DNA of 13,078 nt from Opitutaceae bacterium (GTDB taxonomy: Bacteria; Verrucomicrobiota; Verrucomicrobiia; Opitutales; Opitutaceae): positions 1-13,078 of the forward strand of contig JANXSC010000358.1 in assembly GCA_025352845.1 (NCBI GenBank), in the 5' to 3' direction. Shown in pieces: positions 6,759 to 13,078 of this stretch. The notes under the pieces are model-generated. The model did not search any database, was not told the DNA's origin, and worked only from the letters and a program-made list of their open reading frames with translations. Numbering within the stretch: position 1 is the first letter of the stretch; every line of letters starts with the position of its first letter. Position numbers and translations under genes: made by a program.

Positions 6759-8162
6759 TCAGACGTTCGCCAGCCGGCCCGTCGAGTCGCCGAAGCTCTT
6801 CAGATCGTTCACACCCACTTGATCGGCGAGGCTGAGGAAGAGGTTGCTCATCGGTTTCGCGCCGTGCTGCACGTAGCGGCCTGCGGACAGCAGTCCGCCA
6901 CCGTCGCCGGCGAGGATGACCGGGAGGTTGTCGTGCGTGTGGCGGTTGGCGTCGGCGTTGCCGCCGCCATAAACGATGCGCGAGTTGTGCAGGAGCGAGT
7001 GGCCGTCAACATCCTCGGTGGCGTCGAGCCGGCGGAGGAAGGCGGCGAAGCGCTCCACATACCAGCGGTCGATTTGCGCGACCTTGTCGACGCGCTCCTC
7101 GTTGTTCTGATGGTGCGAGAGATCGTGATGGCCCTCGGCGATGCCGATTTGGCTGAAGGAGCGGTTGTCGCCGTCGTGGCCGAGCACGAAGGTCGCGACG
7201 CGCGTCGAGTCGGTTTTGAACGCGAGCAGCATCATGTCATACATCAGGTCCACGTAGTCGGCGTGGCTCGTGGGAATGCCGGCGGGCGTCGCCTGCACGG
7301 GATCGATGTTGGGGCCGAATTTTTCGGCCTGCTGGATGCGGGCTTCGACATCGCGGACGCCGGTGAGATATTGGTCGAGTTTGTCCTTGTCGCCAAGGTC
7401 GAGGCGGCCTTGCAGGCGGCGCGCGTCGTCCATCACGAAGTCGAGCACGGAGCGGCGGGCGAGGAGGCGGCCCTGCGAGTTGGCGGCGCGTTCGCCGTGG
7501 GCGCCGGCCCCGAAGAGGCGCTCGAAGACGAGGCGCGGATTGTTTTCCGGCGTCATGGGCGTGGTGGGCGACTGCCAGGAGATGTTGTATTGGTAGGCGC
7601 AGGAGTAGCCGGAGTCGCAGCCCGCGGCGGGGCGGTTGATGTCGCAGGTCAGCTCGAGCGAACGGAAACGCGTGAGGTGGCCGATGCGGTTGGCCATCAC
7701 CTGGTCGATCGAGATGCCGGCGCGGACATCGGTGGCGCTCTTGTTGATGCGCACGCCGGTGAGGAAGGTGCCGTTGCCGCGCGCGTGGTCGCCGCCGCCG
7801 TCGTTGCCCGCGGTGGCGTTGATGTGATCGAGGCCGCCGAGCACCTGCACGTGGCGGCGCACGGGCTCGAGCGGCAGCAGCGTGGAGTTGAGCTTGAAAT
7901 CAGTCGCGCCGCCCTCCGGCCACCAGCGCGCAGGGATCGCGCCGTTGGGGAAAAAGACAAAGGCGGTGCGGAGCGGCGCGCCGGTGGCGGTCGTGGCGAG
8001 TTGCGCGCCGGCCGCGGTCGCCGCCGCGGCCGCGGAGAGCCGGCCCGACAACAGCGAGCCGAACGTGGGCAGCGCGACGCACGCGCCGAGGCCGCGCAAA
8101 AAGTGACGGCGGTTCATCGCGGCGAATTGCTGGGAGCGGGCGGAGTCGGCGGGAGTGTGCAT
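6759..8162 (-). CDS. DUF1552 (HXXSHH) family protein, Tat-exported
   Basis: From the ATG at 8162 this is a 467-residue protein. The N-terminus carries a twin-arginine signal, RRHFLRG at residues 18-24, followed by a hydrophobic and Ala-rich stretch, so it is probably exported folded through the Tat pathway. The family signature HXXSHH is present as HDLSHH (346-351). Other visible features are FFPNGAIPARWWPEG (70-84) and a conserved YGGGNADANRHTHDNLP segment (398-414). The biochemical role of the family is unknown; it is typically encoded beside DUF1592-type cytochrome-like proteins, as here. The start lies 2 nt after the stop of the upstream gene (TGA-CC-ATG), implying translational coupling. 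An in-frame ATG at 8117 would put the arginines at residues 3-4, common in this family; the extra 15 codons show gene-like third-position GC, so I keep 8162 while noting the alternative. Confidence 0.92.
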   Translation of the reverse strand: MHTPADSARSQQFAAMNRRHFLRGLGACVALPTFGSLLSGRLSAAAAATAAGAQLATTATGAPLRTAFVFFPNGAIPARWWPEGGATDFKLNSTLLPLEPVRRHVQVLGGLDHINATAGNDGGGDHARGNGTFLTGVRINKSATDVRAGISIDQVMANRIGHLTRFRSLELTCDINRPAAGCDSGYSCAYQYNISWQSPTTPMTPENNPRLVFERLFGAGAHGERAANSQGRLLARRSVLDFVMDDARRLQGRLDLGDKDKLDQYLTGVRDVEARIQQAEKFGPNIDPVQATPAGIPTSHADYVDLMYDMMLLAFKTDSTRVATFVLGHDGDNRSFSQIGIAEGHHDLSHHQNNEERVDKVAQIDRWYVERFAAFLRRLDATEDVDGHSLLHNSRIVYGGGNADANRHTHDNLPVILAGDGGGLLSAGRYVQHGAKPMSNLFLSLADQVGVNDLKSFGDSTGRLANV

Positions 8163-8164
8163 GG

Positions 8165-10816
8165 TCAGGGAGTGGCTTGGACGAGCGTGGTGCTGCTCTG
8201 GCGGCGGTGCTGAAAGGGTGCGGAATTCACGATGCCGCGCAAGAGCGCCGAGGGTTTTCCGCCCGAGGCCTCCAACTGTGCGACGAGCTGGTCGGTGGTG
8301 GTGACATCGCGGTAGTCGAGCCCGCGGCCGAGCGCGTAGGTAAGCAGCTTCTCACTTATACATTGGTAGAAATCACGGCGGCGCGCGGTCGCGAGCACGT
8401 GCTTGAGCTCGCGCACGTCGGCGAAGGTTTCGCCCGTGATAAGTTTGCCCGCCGTGAGCACGGGCTGCCCGGCGTCGGTGGTGCGCCACATGCCCATCGC
8501 GTTGAAATTCTCCAGCGCGAGGCCGAGCGGATCCATGCGGCTGTGGCAGGAGCTGCACAGCGGATCCTTGGCGTGCAGCGCGAGCGTGTCGCGCAGGTTC
8601 ATCTTCTTGAGTTCGGCGGGCGACGCGGCGTCCTCCAACGCGGGGATGTTTGGCGGCGGCGGCGCGGGCGGCGTGCCGAGGATCGCGTCGAGGATGAAAA
8701 CACCGCGCTTGACCGGCGAGGTGCGCGTGGGATTCGACGTGACCGCAAGGATCGTGCCCTGCGTGAGCACGCCGCCGCGCGGGCTGTCGGGCGGGAGCGT
8801 GACCTTCCGCAGCTCGCGGCCGATCACGCCCTCGATGCCATAATGCTTCGCGAGATCCTCGTTGAGAAACGTGTAGTCGCTCTCGATCAGCTCGAGCAGG
8901 CTGCGGTCTTCCTTGAGGATGTGGGCAAAGGTCAGCTCCGTTTCCTGCGCCATCGCGCGACGGAGGTCGGCCGTCAGATCGGGGATCGCGGCGCGACCAA
9001 AACTGAAGAACAGTGTCCTGGCCTTCGCATACGCCTCGTTCTCCTCGGGCGTGCGTTCACCTTCGGGTTTCCGGCCAATCCGGCGAAACGTCTCGCGCGC
9101 CTCATCCAGGCCCGGCTGCGGATTGTCGCGCAAAAACACATCGCGCGCGGTGATCGCGACGTTGGGGATGTCGCGCGCCTGCAGCCACTGGCCGGTAAAG
9201 TTGCGGACGAACTCCCGCGAGCGCGTGTCGGCCAGCATCCGCGTCATCTGCTGGGGAAGCTGCGCGCGCAACTTTCCCTCGCCCGCGAGGCGAAACAGCT
9301 CCGCATCCGGCATCGACGACCAGAGGAAATACGAGAGCCGCGACGCCAGGGCGAACTCATCCACCTCCGGGTGCCGCTGGCCCGGGCGCAGCGGCGCGGC
9401 GCGCTCCTCGCGGAAAATAAAACTCGGCGAGGCCAGCACCGCCACCATCGCCTGCGCCACGCCCGCCTCAAAAGTAATCCCCGGCATTGAGTAGGTGGTC
9501 TCCGCCAGTGCCACCAACCGCTCGACCGTCACCGGATCGACCGGACGGCGGAACGCGCGCGTGGCAAATTTCTTCAACAGCTCGCGCGCATAGGTGCGGC
9601 GTGCCGCCGCGTCAGCCGGCGTCTCGCGGGGGAAAATCTTTTCGTAGCCGGCTGGGCGCACCCAGTGTTCCTCGGCCATCGGCCCGCGCACGGTCACGGC
9701 GTTCAGTTTCAGCCGCAGCTGGCGAATCTGCGGCTTGTCCGGCCCGATCGGTTTCATCTCGATCATCAGCGTGTGCTCGCCCGCCGTCCACTCGCGATCG
9801 AAAGGGAACTCAAATTTCTTGCCGCCTTCGCGCACGAACTCCTGCTCCAGCAGCACGTCGCCATCGACGGAGAACGTCAGCTTGCAGCGGTTCAGATCGA
9901 ACTGGTTGTCCACGTAGCGCTCGAAGGCGCGCAGATCGACGAGCACTTGGTATTTGCCGGCGTGCTCGACCCGATGCGTGGCCACGACCGTCGCCGGCGT
10001 GTAATACGAGAGATCGAGCATGTCGCCGTCCGCCGTCGGCACGGGGCGGCGCATCGGCGGCGGGCCGGCGTCGGCCCTTTTGCCAAAACGACCACGACCC
10101 GCCGGGATCGCAGGTGCCGGGGTGGCGGTCGGCGTGGGCTGATTCATCACGGCGGCGACATCGACCTTCGGTGGCTCGGGCAGCGTGGTGTCGACCTTGG
10201 TCGTCGCAAAATCCTTCCCGAGGATCGCGTGCTCGGCAACGACGCGCGACTGCATCGGCACGCCCTTCGAGACAATCGCCTGCGCGGCATCGAGGTATTT
10301 CTCGAGCAACATCGGCGAGATCGTGAGGACGTCCGCGATGTTGTCGAAGCCGTGGCCGGTGTCGTCGGCGGGGAATTCCTTCTGGGTGTCGAAGTCGACG
10401 CCCGTGAGCTCGCGGATCGAGTTGCGATACTCCACGCGGTTGAGCCGGCGCACCGTCGCGCGGCCGGGATCGGGGTTCGCCAGATCGAGGCCAAACGCGT
10501 CGCGTTTGATCCACTGCATCAGCTTCTCGGCCTCGGCCGCGGGCAGCGGCAGTTCGTCAGCCGGCGGCATGATGCCGGCGCGGACATTCTTTAGCGCGCG
10601 GAGCCAGAGCTTGGGATCGTGGAGTGCGGTGGTGTCGGCAAACTCGTCGAGTTTCACGCCGCCCTTATCCACACCGTTGCCGTGGCAGTCGTAGCAATAT
10701 TTAGCAAGGATCGGCTCGATTTCGCGGCGGAATTTTTCAAGGCCCGGCTCGGCGGCCCACGCCAGCGGCGCAGACAGCAGGACGAGAGCGGGAAATGTCC
10801 GGGTAAACGCGCACAT
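8165..10816 (-). CDS. DUF1592/DUF1588 multidomain protein with two CxxCH haem motifs
   Basis: This 883-residue exported protein has a Sec signal (cleavage near residue 21, APLAWA-AEP). Regions in order: planctomycete cytochrome-type domain with CYDCH (41-45); DUF1587-like VRRLNRVEYRNSIRELTG (122-139); a Pro/Gly-rich linker (about 225-262) leading to a beta-rich insert (about 265-378); DUF1595-like FATRAFRRPVDP (417-428); DUF1592-like ALASRLSYFLWSSMPD (489-504); DUF1588-like with NPTRTSPVKRG (695-705) and a second haem motif CSSCH (754-758); DUF1585-like ISEKLLTYALGRGLDYRD (820-837). Two covalent c-type haems outside the cytoplasm are expected, so an electron-transfer or redox role is plausible; the reaction is unknown. 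It is the first gene of an operon with the DUF1552 gene. The frame stays open to 11065, but that adds 83 arginine-rich residues ahead of the signal peptide, so the ATG at 10816 is used. Confidence 0.93.
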   Translation of the reverse strand: MCAFTRTFPALVLLSAPLAWAAEPGLEKFRREIEPILAKYCYDCHGNGVDKGGVKLDEFADTTALHDPKLWLRALKNVRAGIMPPADELPLPAAEAEKLMQWIKRDAFGLDLANPDPGRATVRRLNRVEYRNSIRELTGVDFDTQKEFPADDTGHGFDNIADVLTISPMLLEKYLDAAQAIVSKGVPMQSRVVAEHAILGKDFATTKVDTTLPEPPKVDVAAVMNQPTPTATPAPAIPAGRGRFGKRADAGPPPMRRPVPTADGDMLDLSYYTPATVVATHRVEHAGKYQVLVDLRAFERYVDNQFDLNRCKLTFSVDGDVLLEQEFVREGGKKFEFPFDREWTAGEHTLMIEMKPIGPDKPQIRQLRLKLNAVTVRGPMAEEHWVRPAGYEKIFPRETPADAAARRTYARELLKKFATRAFRRPVDPVTVERLVALAETTYSMPGITFEAGVAQAMVAVLASPSFIFREERAAPLRPGQRHPEVDEFALASRLSYFLWSSMPDAELFRLAGEGKLRAQLPQQMTRMLADTRSREFVRNFTGQWLQARDIPNVAITARDVFLRDNPQPGLDEARETFRRIGRKPEGERTPEENEAYAKARTLFFSFGRAAIPDLTADLRRAMAQETELTFAHILKEDRSLLELIESDYTFLNEDLAKHYGIEGVIGRELRKVTLPPDSPRGGVLTQGTILAVTSNPTRTSPVKRGVFILDAILGTPPAPPPPNIPALEDAASPAELKKMNLRDTLALHAKDPLCSSCHSRMDPLGLALENFNAMGMWRTTDAGQPVLTAGKLITGETFADVRELKHVLATARRRDFYQCISEKLLTYALGRGLDYRDVTTTDQLVAQLEASGGKPSALLRGIVNSAPFQHRRQSSTTLVQATP

Positions 10817-10883
10817 GTGGGTCGTGAAGTGATGGCCGGACGCACGCGCGGCGGCAAGGATGCGATAAACGGAGAAATACGCG

Positions 10884-10998
10884 GGACGTCCGCTACGGCT
10901 TCGTCGCCTGCGACGCAGAGCGCTGGCTCTTTGCGCTTGCCCTGGAGCAAGCGGCAAATCGAGTTTTTCGGTGGCGTGGCCCTCGCCGAGGGCGACGT
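10884..10998. repeat. Structured non-coding spacer with three successive inverted repeats
   Basis: This lies in the 249-bp spacer between the LuxR-type regulator stop (11066) and the DUF1592 gene start (10816). In order there are a palindrome GGACGTCC (10884-10891); an inverted repeat CGTCGC-CT-GCGACG (10902-10915); a stem CGCTTGC/GCAAGCG around CCTGGA (10934-10940 and 10947-10953); and a stem GCCCTCG/CGAGGGC around one base (10979-10985 and 10987-10993), extendable to 10975-10997 with one mismatch. No second copy occurs in the window. It could be leader or attenuator structure in the DUF1592 mRNA, intergenic hairpins ending the regulator transcript, or a composite dispersed repeat. Confidence 0.55.
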
Positions 10999-11065
10999 GT
11001 TCGAGGCCTTCGGGCCATCCGCCACAGCGGCGAAGTAACGCGATCCGCCCGCAGCCTCCCGCCAC

Positions 11066-11698
11066 TCACCCGCCGCGCGCCAGGTGCTCCAGCGCCATCG
11101 CCGCGGCGGTCGTGCGGTTCTCGACGCTGAGCTTCGCATAGGTGCTCTCGAGGTGTTTCTTCACCGTGGTGAGGCCGATGCCGAGCACGGTGGCGATTTC
11201 ATCATTGGTTTTTCCTCGCGCGACCCAGAACAAAACCTCGGCCTCGCGCGGCGTGAGACCCAGCCCGGCCAGTTGTTCCGGCGTGGCCTCACCGATGGCG
11301 CGGCGCGGCGCGGCGGCAGGTTGCGCCGCCTCGGCACGGCGCAAGCGGGAACGGATGGCGTCGATGAGCTCGTCGGGCACGACCGGCTTGGTGAGATAGT
11401 CGTCGGCCCCGAGGTTCATCCCCGTGCGAATGTCACCCCGCTCGCTCCAGCCGGTGAGAAAAACGAAGGGCAGGTGCGCCGTCCGCGGCTCGCCGCGCAA
11501 GGTCTCCAGCACGCGGTGGCCGTTCATCTCGGGCATCGTGATATCGCAAAGCACGAGGTCGGGCGGCTCGCGTCGCGCGATCTCGACGCCTTCGCGGCCG
11601 TTGCGCGCCTCGGTGACGGCGTAGCCCTCGGCTTTCAGCAACTCGATGTAGGCCTGCCGCAGTTTCGCGTCGTCGTCGATGACCAGAATCCGTTTCAC
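11066..11698 (-). CDS. LuxR/NarL-type response regulator (receiver plus HTH)
   Basis: From the GTG at 11698 this is a 210-residue cytoplasmic transcription regulator. The receiver (1-120) has the acidic pocket DDD (8-10), phospho-acceptor Asp52 in LVLCDITMPEMNG, Thr82 in FLTGW and Lys104 in YLTKPV. A linker rich in Ala/Pro (121-140) joins a LuxR-type helix-turn-helix (about 146-205) with LTPREAEVL and the recognition-helix region TTVKKHLESTYAKL. Phosphorylation is expected to control DNA binding. The frame stays open to 12988, but that upstream part is antisense to the PAS-GAF sensor gene and does not look like protein; the GTG directly precedes the canonical KRILVIDDD start. It is divergent from the sensor gene by 129 bp, so the two are a likely two-component pair. 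The DUF1592 operon follows 249 bp downstream on the same strand and is a candidate target or co-transcript. Confidence 0.9.
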   Translation of the reverse strand: MKRILVIDDDAKLRQAYIELLKAEGYAVTEARNGREGVEIARREPPDLVLCDITMPEMNGHRVLETLRGEPRTAHLPFVFLTGWSERGDIRTGMNLGADDYLTKPVVPDELIDAIRSRLRRAEAAQPAAAPRRAIGEATPEQLAGLGLTPREAEVLFWVARGKTNDEIATVLGIGLTTVKKHLESTYAKLSVENRTTAAAMALEHLARGG

Positions 11699-11793
11699 GC
11701 CGCGCAGCGTGCAAAGGCCGGTGGTCGAAGTAAAGCCGCCCGCGGGGCGCTTTCCGGGCGGGCGTGCCCAACGCGTCATTGCGCTGCGCGGCG
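11698..11793. promoter_or_regulatory. 12-bp perfect inverted repeat in the divergent regulator/sensor promoter region
   Basis: CGCCGCGCAGCG (11698-11709) and CGCTGCGCGGCG (11782-11793) are exact reverse complements separated by 72 bp. The left arm begins at the first base of the GTG start of the LuxR-type regulator; the right arm ends 34 nt before the sensor ATG. The repeat therefore flanks nearly the whole divergent promoter interval, a layout that suits paired operator half-sites or a looped transcript. I could not identify -35/-10 elements with confidence. Confidence 0.45.
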
Positions 11794-11827
11794 CCTTTCT
11801 TTTCCGTCTCGGGCGCTGCCGTCTGCG

Positions 11828-13078
11828 ATGCCCTCCCCCGACACCACCCCTTCTCCACCGCCCGGCCTCGCTGCGATCGAGGCGACGCGGCGCGAGGCGC
11901 AGTCGTATTTTGAGAAAAGTTTCCACGCGAGCCCGGCCCTGATGGGCCTCAGCCGGCTCTCCGACCGCAAAATCACCGAAGCCAACGCGGCCTTCTGCCG
12001 CGCCTCCGGTTACTCGCGCGAGGAAGTCCTCGGCCGCACCACCGACGACCTCAACCTCTGTGCGTTCGCGGATCAGCGCGACGCCTTCCTCGCGCAGCTC
12101 AAGGAACGCGGCATGGTGCGCGACTTCGAAGGCGGCCTCCGCGCCAAATCCGGCGAGATCGGATATTACCTGATGCATGCCGACATCCTCACGCACGAGG
12201 GCGTGCCCTCGCTGCTCACCGTCGCCACCGACATCACCGACATGCGGCGGCGCGAGCAAGTGCAGTCCGCCACCTACGCGATCTCGCAGGCGGTGCTGGC
12301 GGGCGGCGAATTGCCCGCGCTCTTTGCCGTCATGCACCGTATCGTCGGCAGCCTGATCTCGGCGAAAAATTTCTACGTCTCGCTGCTCAGCCCGGACGGC
12401 GAGGTGCTCTCGTTTCCCTATTTCGTCGACGAAACCACCTCGCCCCCCGCTCCGCGCCGCCGCGGCGCCGGCCTCACCGAATACGTGCTGCACACCGCCA
12501 AGCCCCTCCGCACCACGGCCGCGCAAATCACCGTCATGCTCCGCGGTGACAACCGCTACCGCCCCACCGGCCAGCCCTCCGCGCTCTGGCTCGGCGCGCC
12601 GCTCATCATCGACGGCCGCGCCATCGGCGTCATCGCGGCGCAGGACTACCACAATCCCCACGCCTACACCGACGCCGATCTGAAGCTCCTCATGTTCGTC
12701 GCCGATCAGGCCGCGGCGGCCGTGCACCGCCGGCAAATCGAGGCCGCCCAGCGCGACGCCCACGCCGCCTTCGAAAAGAGTTTTAACTCCAGCCCCGCCT
12801 TCATGTTGATCGCCAGCGCGGTGGACGGCCGCCTGATCACGGTCAATCCCGCCTTCGAGCGCGGCTCCGGTTACACCAAGACCGAGGCGATCGGCCGCAG
12901 CACGCTCGAACTCGGGCTCTGGTCCGACCCGGCCCAACGCGACATATTTTTCCAATGCATCCAAACGGACCGCGTCATCCGCGATCACGAGGCAGATTTC
13001 CGCAGCAAGGACGGCACCGTCCGCACCCTGCTCCTCAACGCCGAGCTGATCGAGCTCGGTGGCGCGCCCTGCATGCTC
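11828..13078 (+). CDS. PAS-GAF-PAS sensor protein, probable histidine kinase (3' end outside window)
   Basis: The reading frame is open from the ATG at 11828 to the last base (417 codons, no stop). There is no signal peptide or membrane segment, so it is cytoplasmic. A first PAS domain (about 24-140) shows FEKSFHASPALM and ITEANAAFCRASGYSREEVLGR; a GAF domain (about 150-303) shows YVSLLSPDGEVLSFPYFVDE, LWLGAPLIIDGRAIGVIAAQ and ADLKLLMFVADQAAAAV; a second PAS (about 314 onward) begins FEKSFNSSPAFM with ITVNPAFERGSGYTKTEAIGR. The two PAS domains resemble each other closely at their starts, suggesting internal duplication. This input arrangement is typical of soluble sensor histidine kinases; the expected kinase core lies beyond the window, so a diguanylate cyclase or other output cannot be excluded. 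It is transcribed divergently from a LuxR-type response regulator, its likely partner. No Shine-Dalgarno sequence is evident before the ATG. Confidence 0.88.
   Translation, partial: MPSPDTTPSPPPGLAAIEATRREAQSYFEKSFHASPALMGLSRLSDRKITEANAAFCRASGYSREEVLGRTTDDLNLCAFADQRDAFLAQLKERGMVRDFEGGLRAKSGEIGYYLMHADILTHEGVPSLLTVATDITDMRRREQVQSATYAISQAVLAGGELPALFAVMHRIVGSLISAKNFYVSLLSPDGEVLSFPYFVDETTSPPAPRRRGAGLTEYVLHTAKPLRTTAAQITVMLRGDNRYRPTGQPSALWLGAPLIIDGRAIGVIAAQDYHNPHAYTDADLKLLMFVADQAAAAVHRRQIEAAQRDAHAAFEKSFNSSPAFMLIASAVDGRLITVNPAFERGSGYTKTEAIGRSTLELGLWSDPAQRDIFFQCIQTDRVIRDHEADFRSKDGTVRTLLLNAELIELGGAPCML

Noticed and set aside
6744..8213. 489-residue plus-strand open frame opposite the DUF1552 gene
   Set aside because: Composition is Val/Ala/Glu/Arg-biased antisense sequence; the minus strand carries a Tat signal and the HXXSHH motif. 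The plus-strand frames over 8177-10594 are rejected likewise.
10817..11065. 83-residue N-terminal extension of the DUF1592 protein
   Set aside because: It would place an arginine-rich run ahead of a clear Sec signal peptide and contains the hairpin-rich spacer; no ribosome binding site supports it.
11699..12988. N-terminal extension of the LuxR-type regulator to a 640-residue frame
   Set aside because: The extra part is antisense to the PAS-GAF-PAS gene, whose domains are unmistakable on the plus strand; the receiver begins canonically at the GTG at 11698.
1..13078. CRISPR arrays, tRNA or rRNA genes, insertion sequences, defence genes
   Set aside because: I found no regularly spaced direct repeats, no tRNA-like cloverleaf, no rRNA similarity and no transposase, nuclease or toxin-like protein on either strand.

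Overview
The window is GC-rich, gene-dense bacterial DNA, most likely from the Verrucomicrobiota and plausibly an Opitutaceae-like lineage. The main reason is the DUF1592/DUF1588 c-type cytochrome-like protein followed directly by a Tat-exported DUF1552 (HXXSHH) protein, a pair abundant in Planctomycetes and Verrucomicrobia. Strong GC at third codon positions, weak or absent Shine-Dalgarno sequences and a family of small GC-rich palindromes are compatible with this. The taxonomic call is inference from gene content; no rRNA or other marker gene is present.

Left part (1-6003, plus strand): a secreted alpha/beta hydrolase (91-2025), a secreted six-bladed NHL beta-propeller (2110-3183), a stand-alone response-regulator receiver domain (3403-3780) and a second, clearly paralogous secreted hydrolase (3895-6003). 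REP-like palindromes sit immediately before the start codons of the first hydrolase and the NHL gene, and one more lies just after the first hydrolase. The second hydrolase carries a 27-residue C-terminal tail that the first lacks, and its end overlaps a convergent gene by 38 bp.

Middle part (5966-10816, minus strand): transcription runs right to left. The large DUF1592-type protein (8165-10816) and the DUF1552 protein (6759-8162) are 2 nt apart and surely form an operon. They are followed by a 145-bp gap holding a degenerate palindrome and then by a His-rich protein of unknown function (5966-6613).

Right part (10817-13078): a 249-bp non-coding spacer with three consecutive inverted repeats, a LuxR/NarL-type response regulator (11066-11698, minus) and, divergently, a cytoplasmic PAS-GAF-PAS sensor protein that runs off the window (11828 to end). 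The 129-bp divergent spacer contains most of a perfect 12-bp inverted repeat. The regulator and sensor look like a two-component pair. Whether they control the DUF1592/DUF1552 operon downstream of the regulator is inference from position only.

Overall theme: exported proteins (two hydrolases, a propeller, a putative haem protein and its Tat partner) of the kind carried in large numbers by polymer-degrading Verrucomicrobia, interspersed with phosphorelay genes. I see no mobile-element gene, CRISPR array, tRNA or rRNA. No clearly new defence or enzymatic system is evident. The most unusual features are the palindromes set against start codons, the paralogous hydrolases bracketing two unrelated genes, and the structured non-coding repeats.
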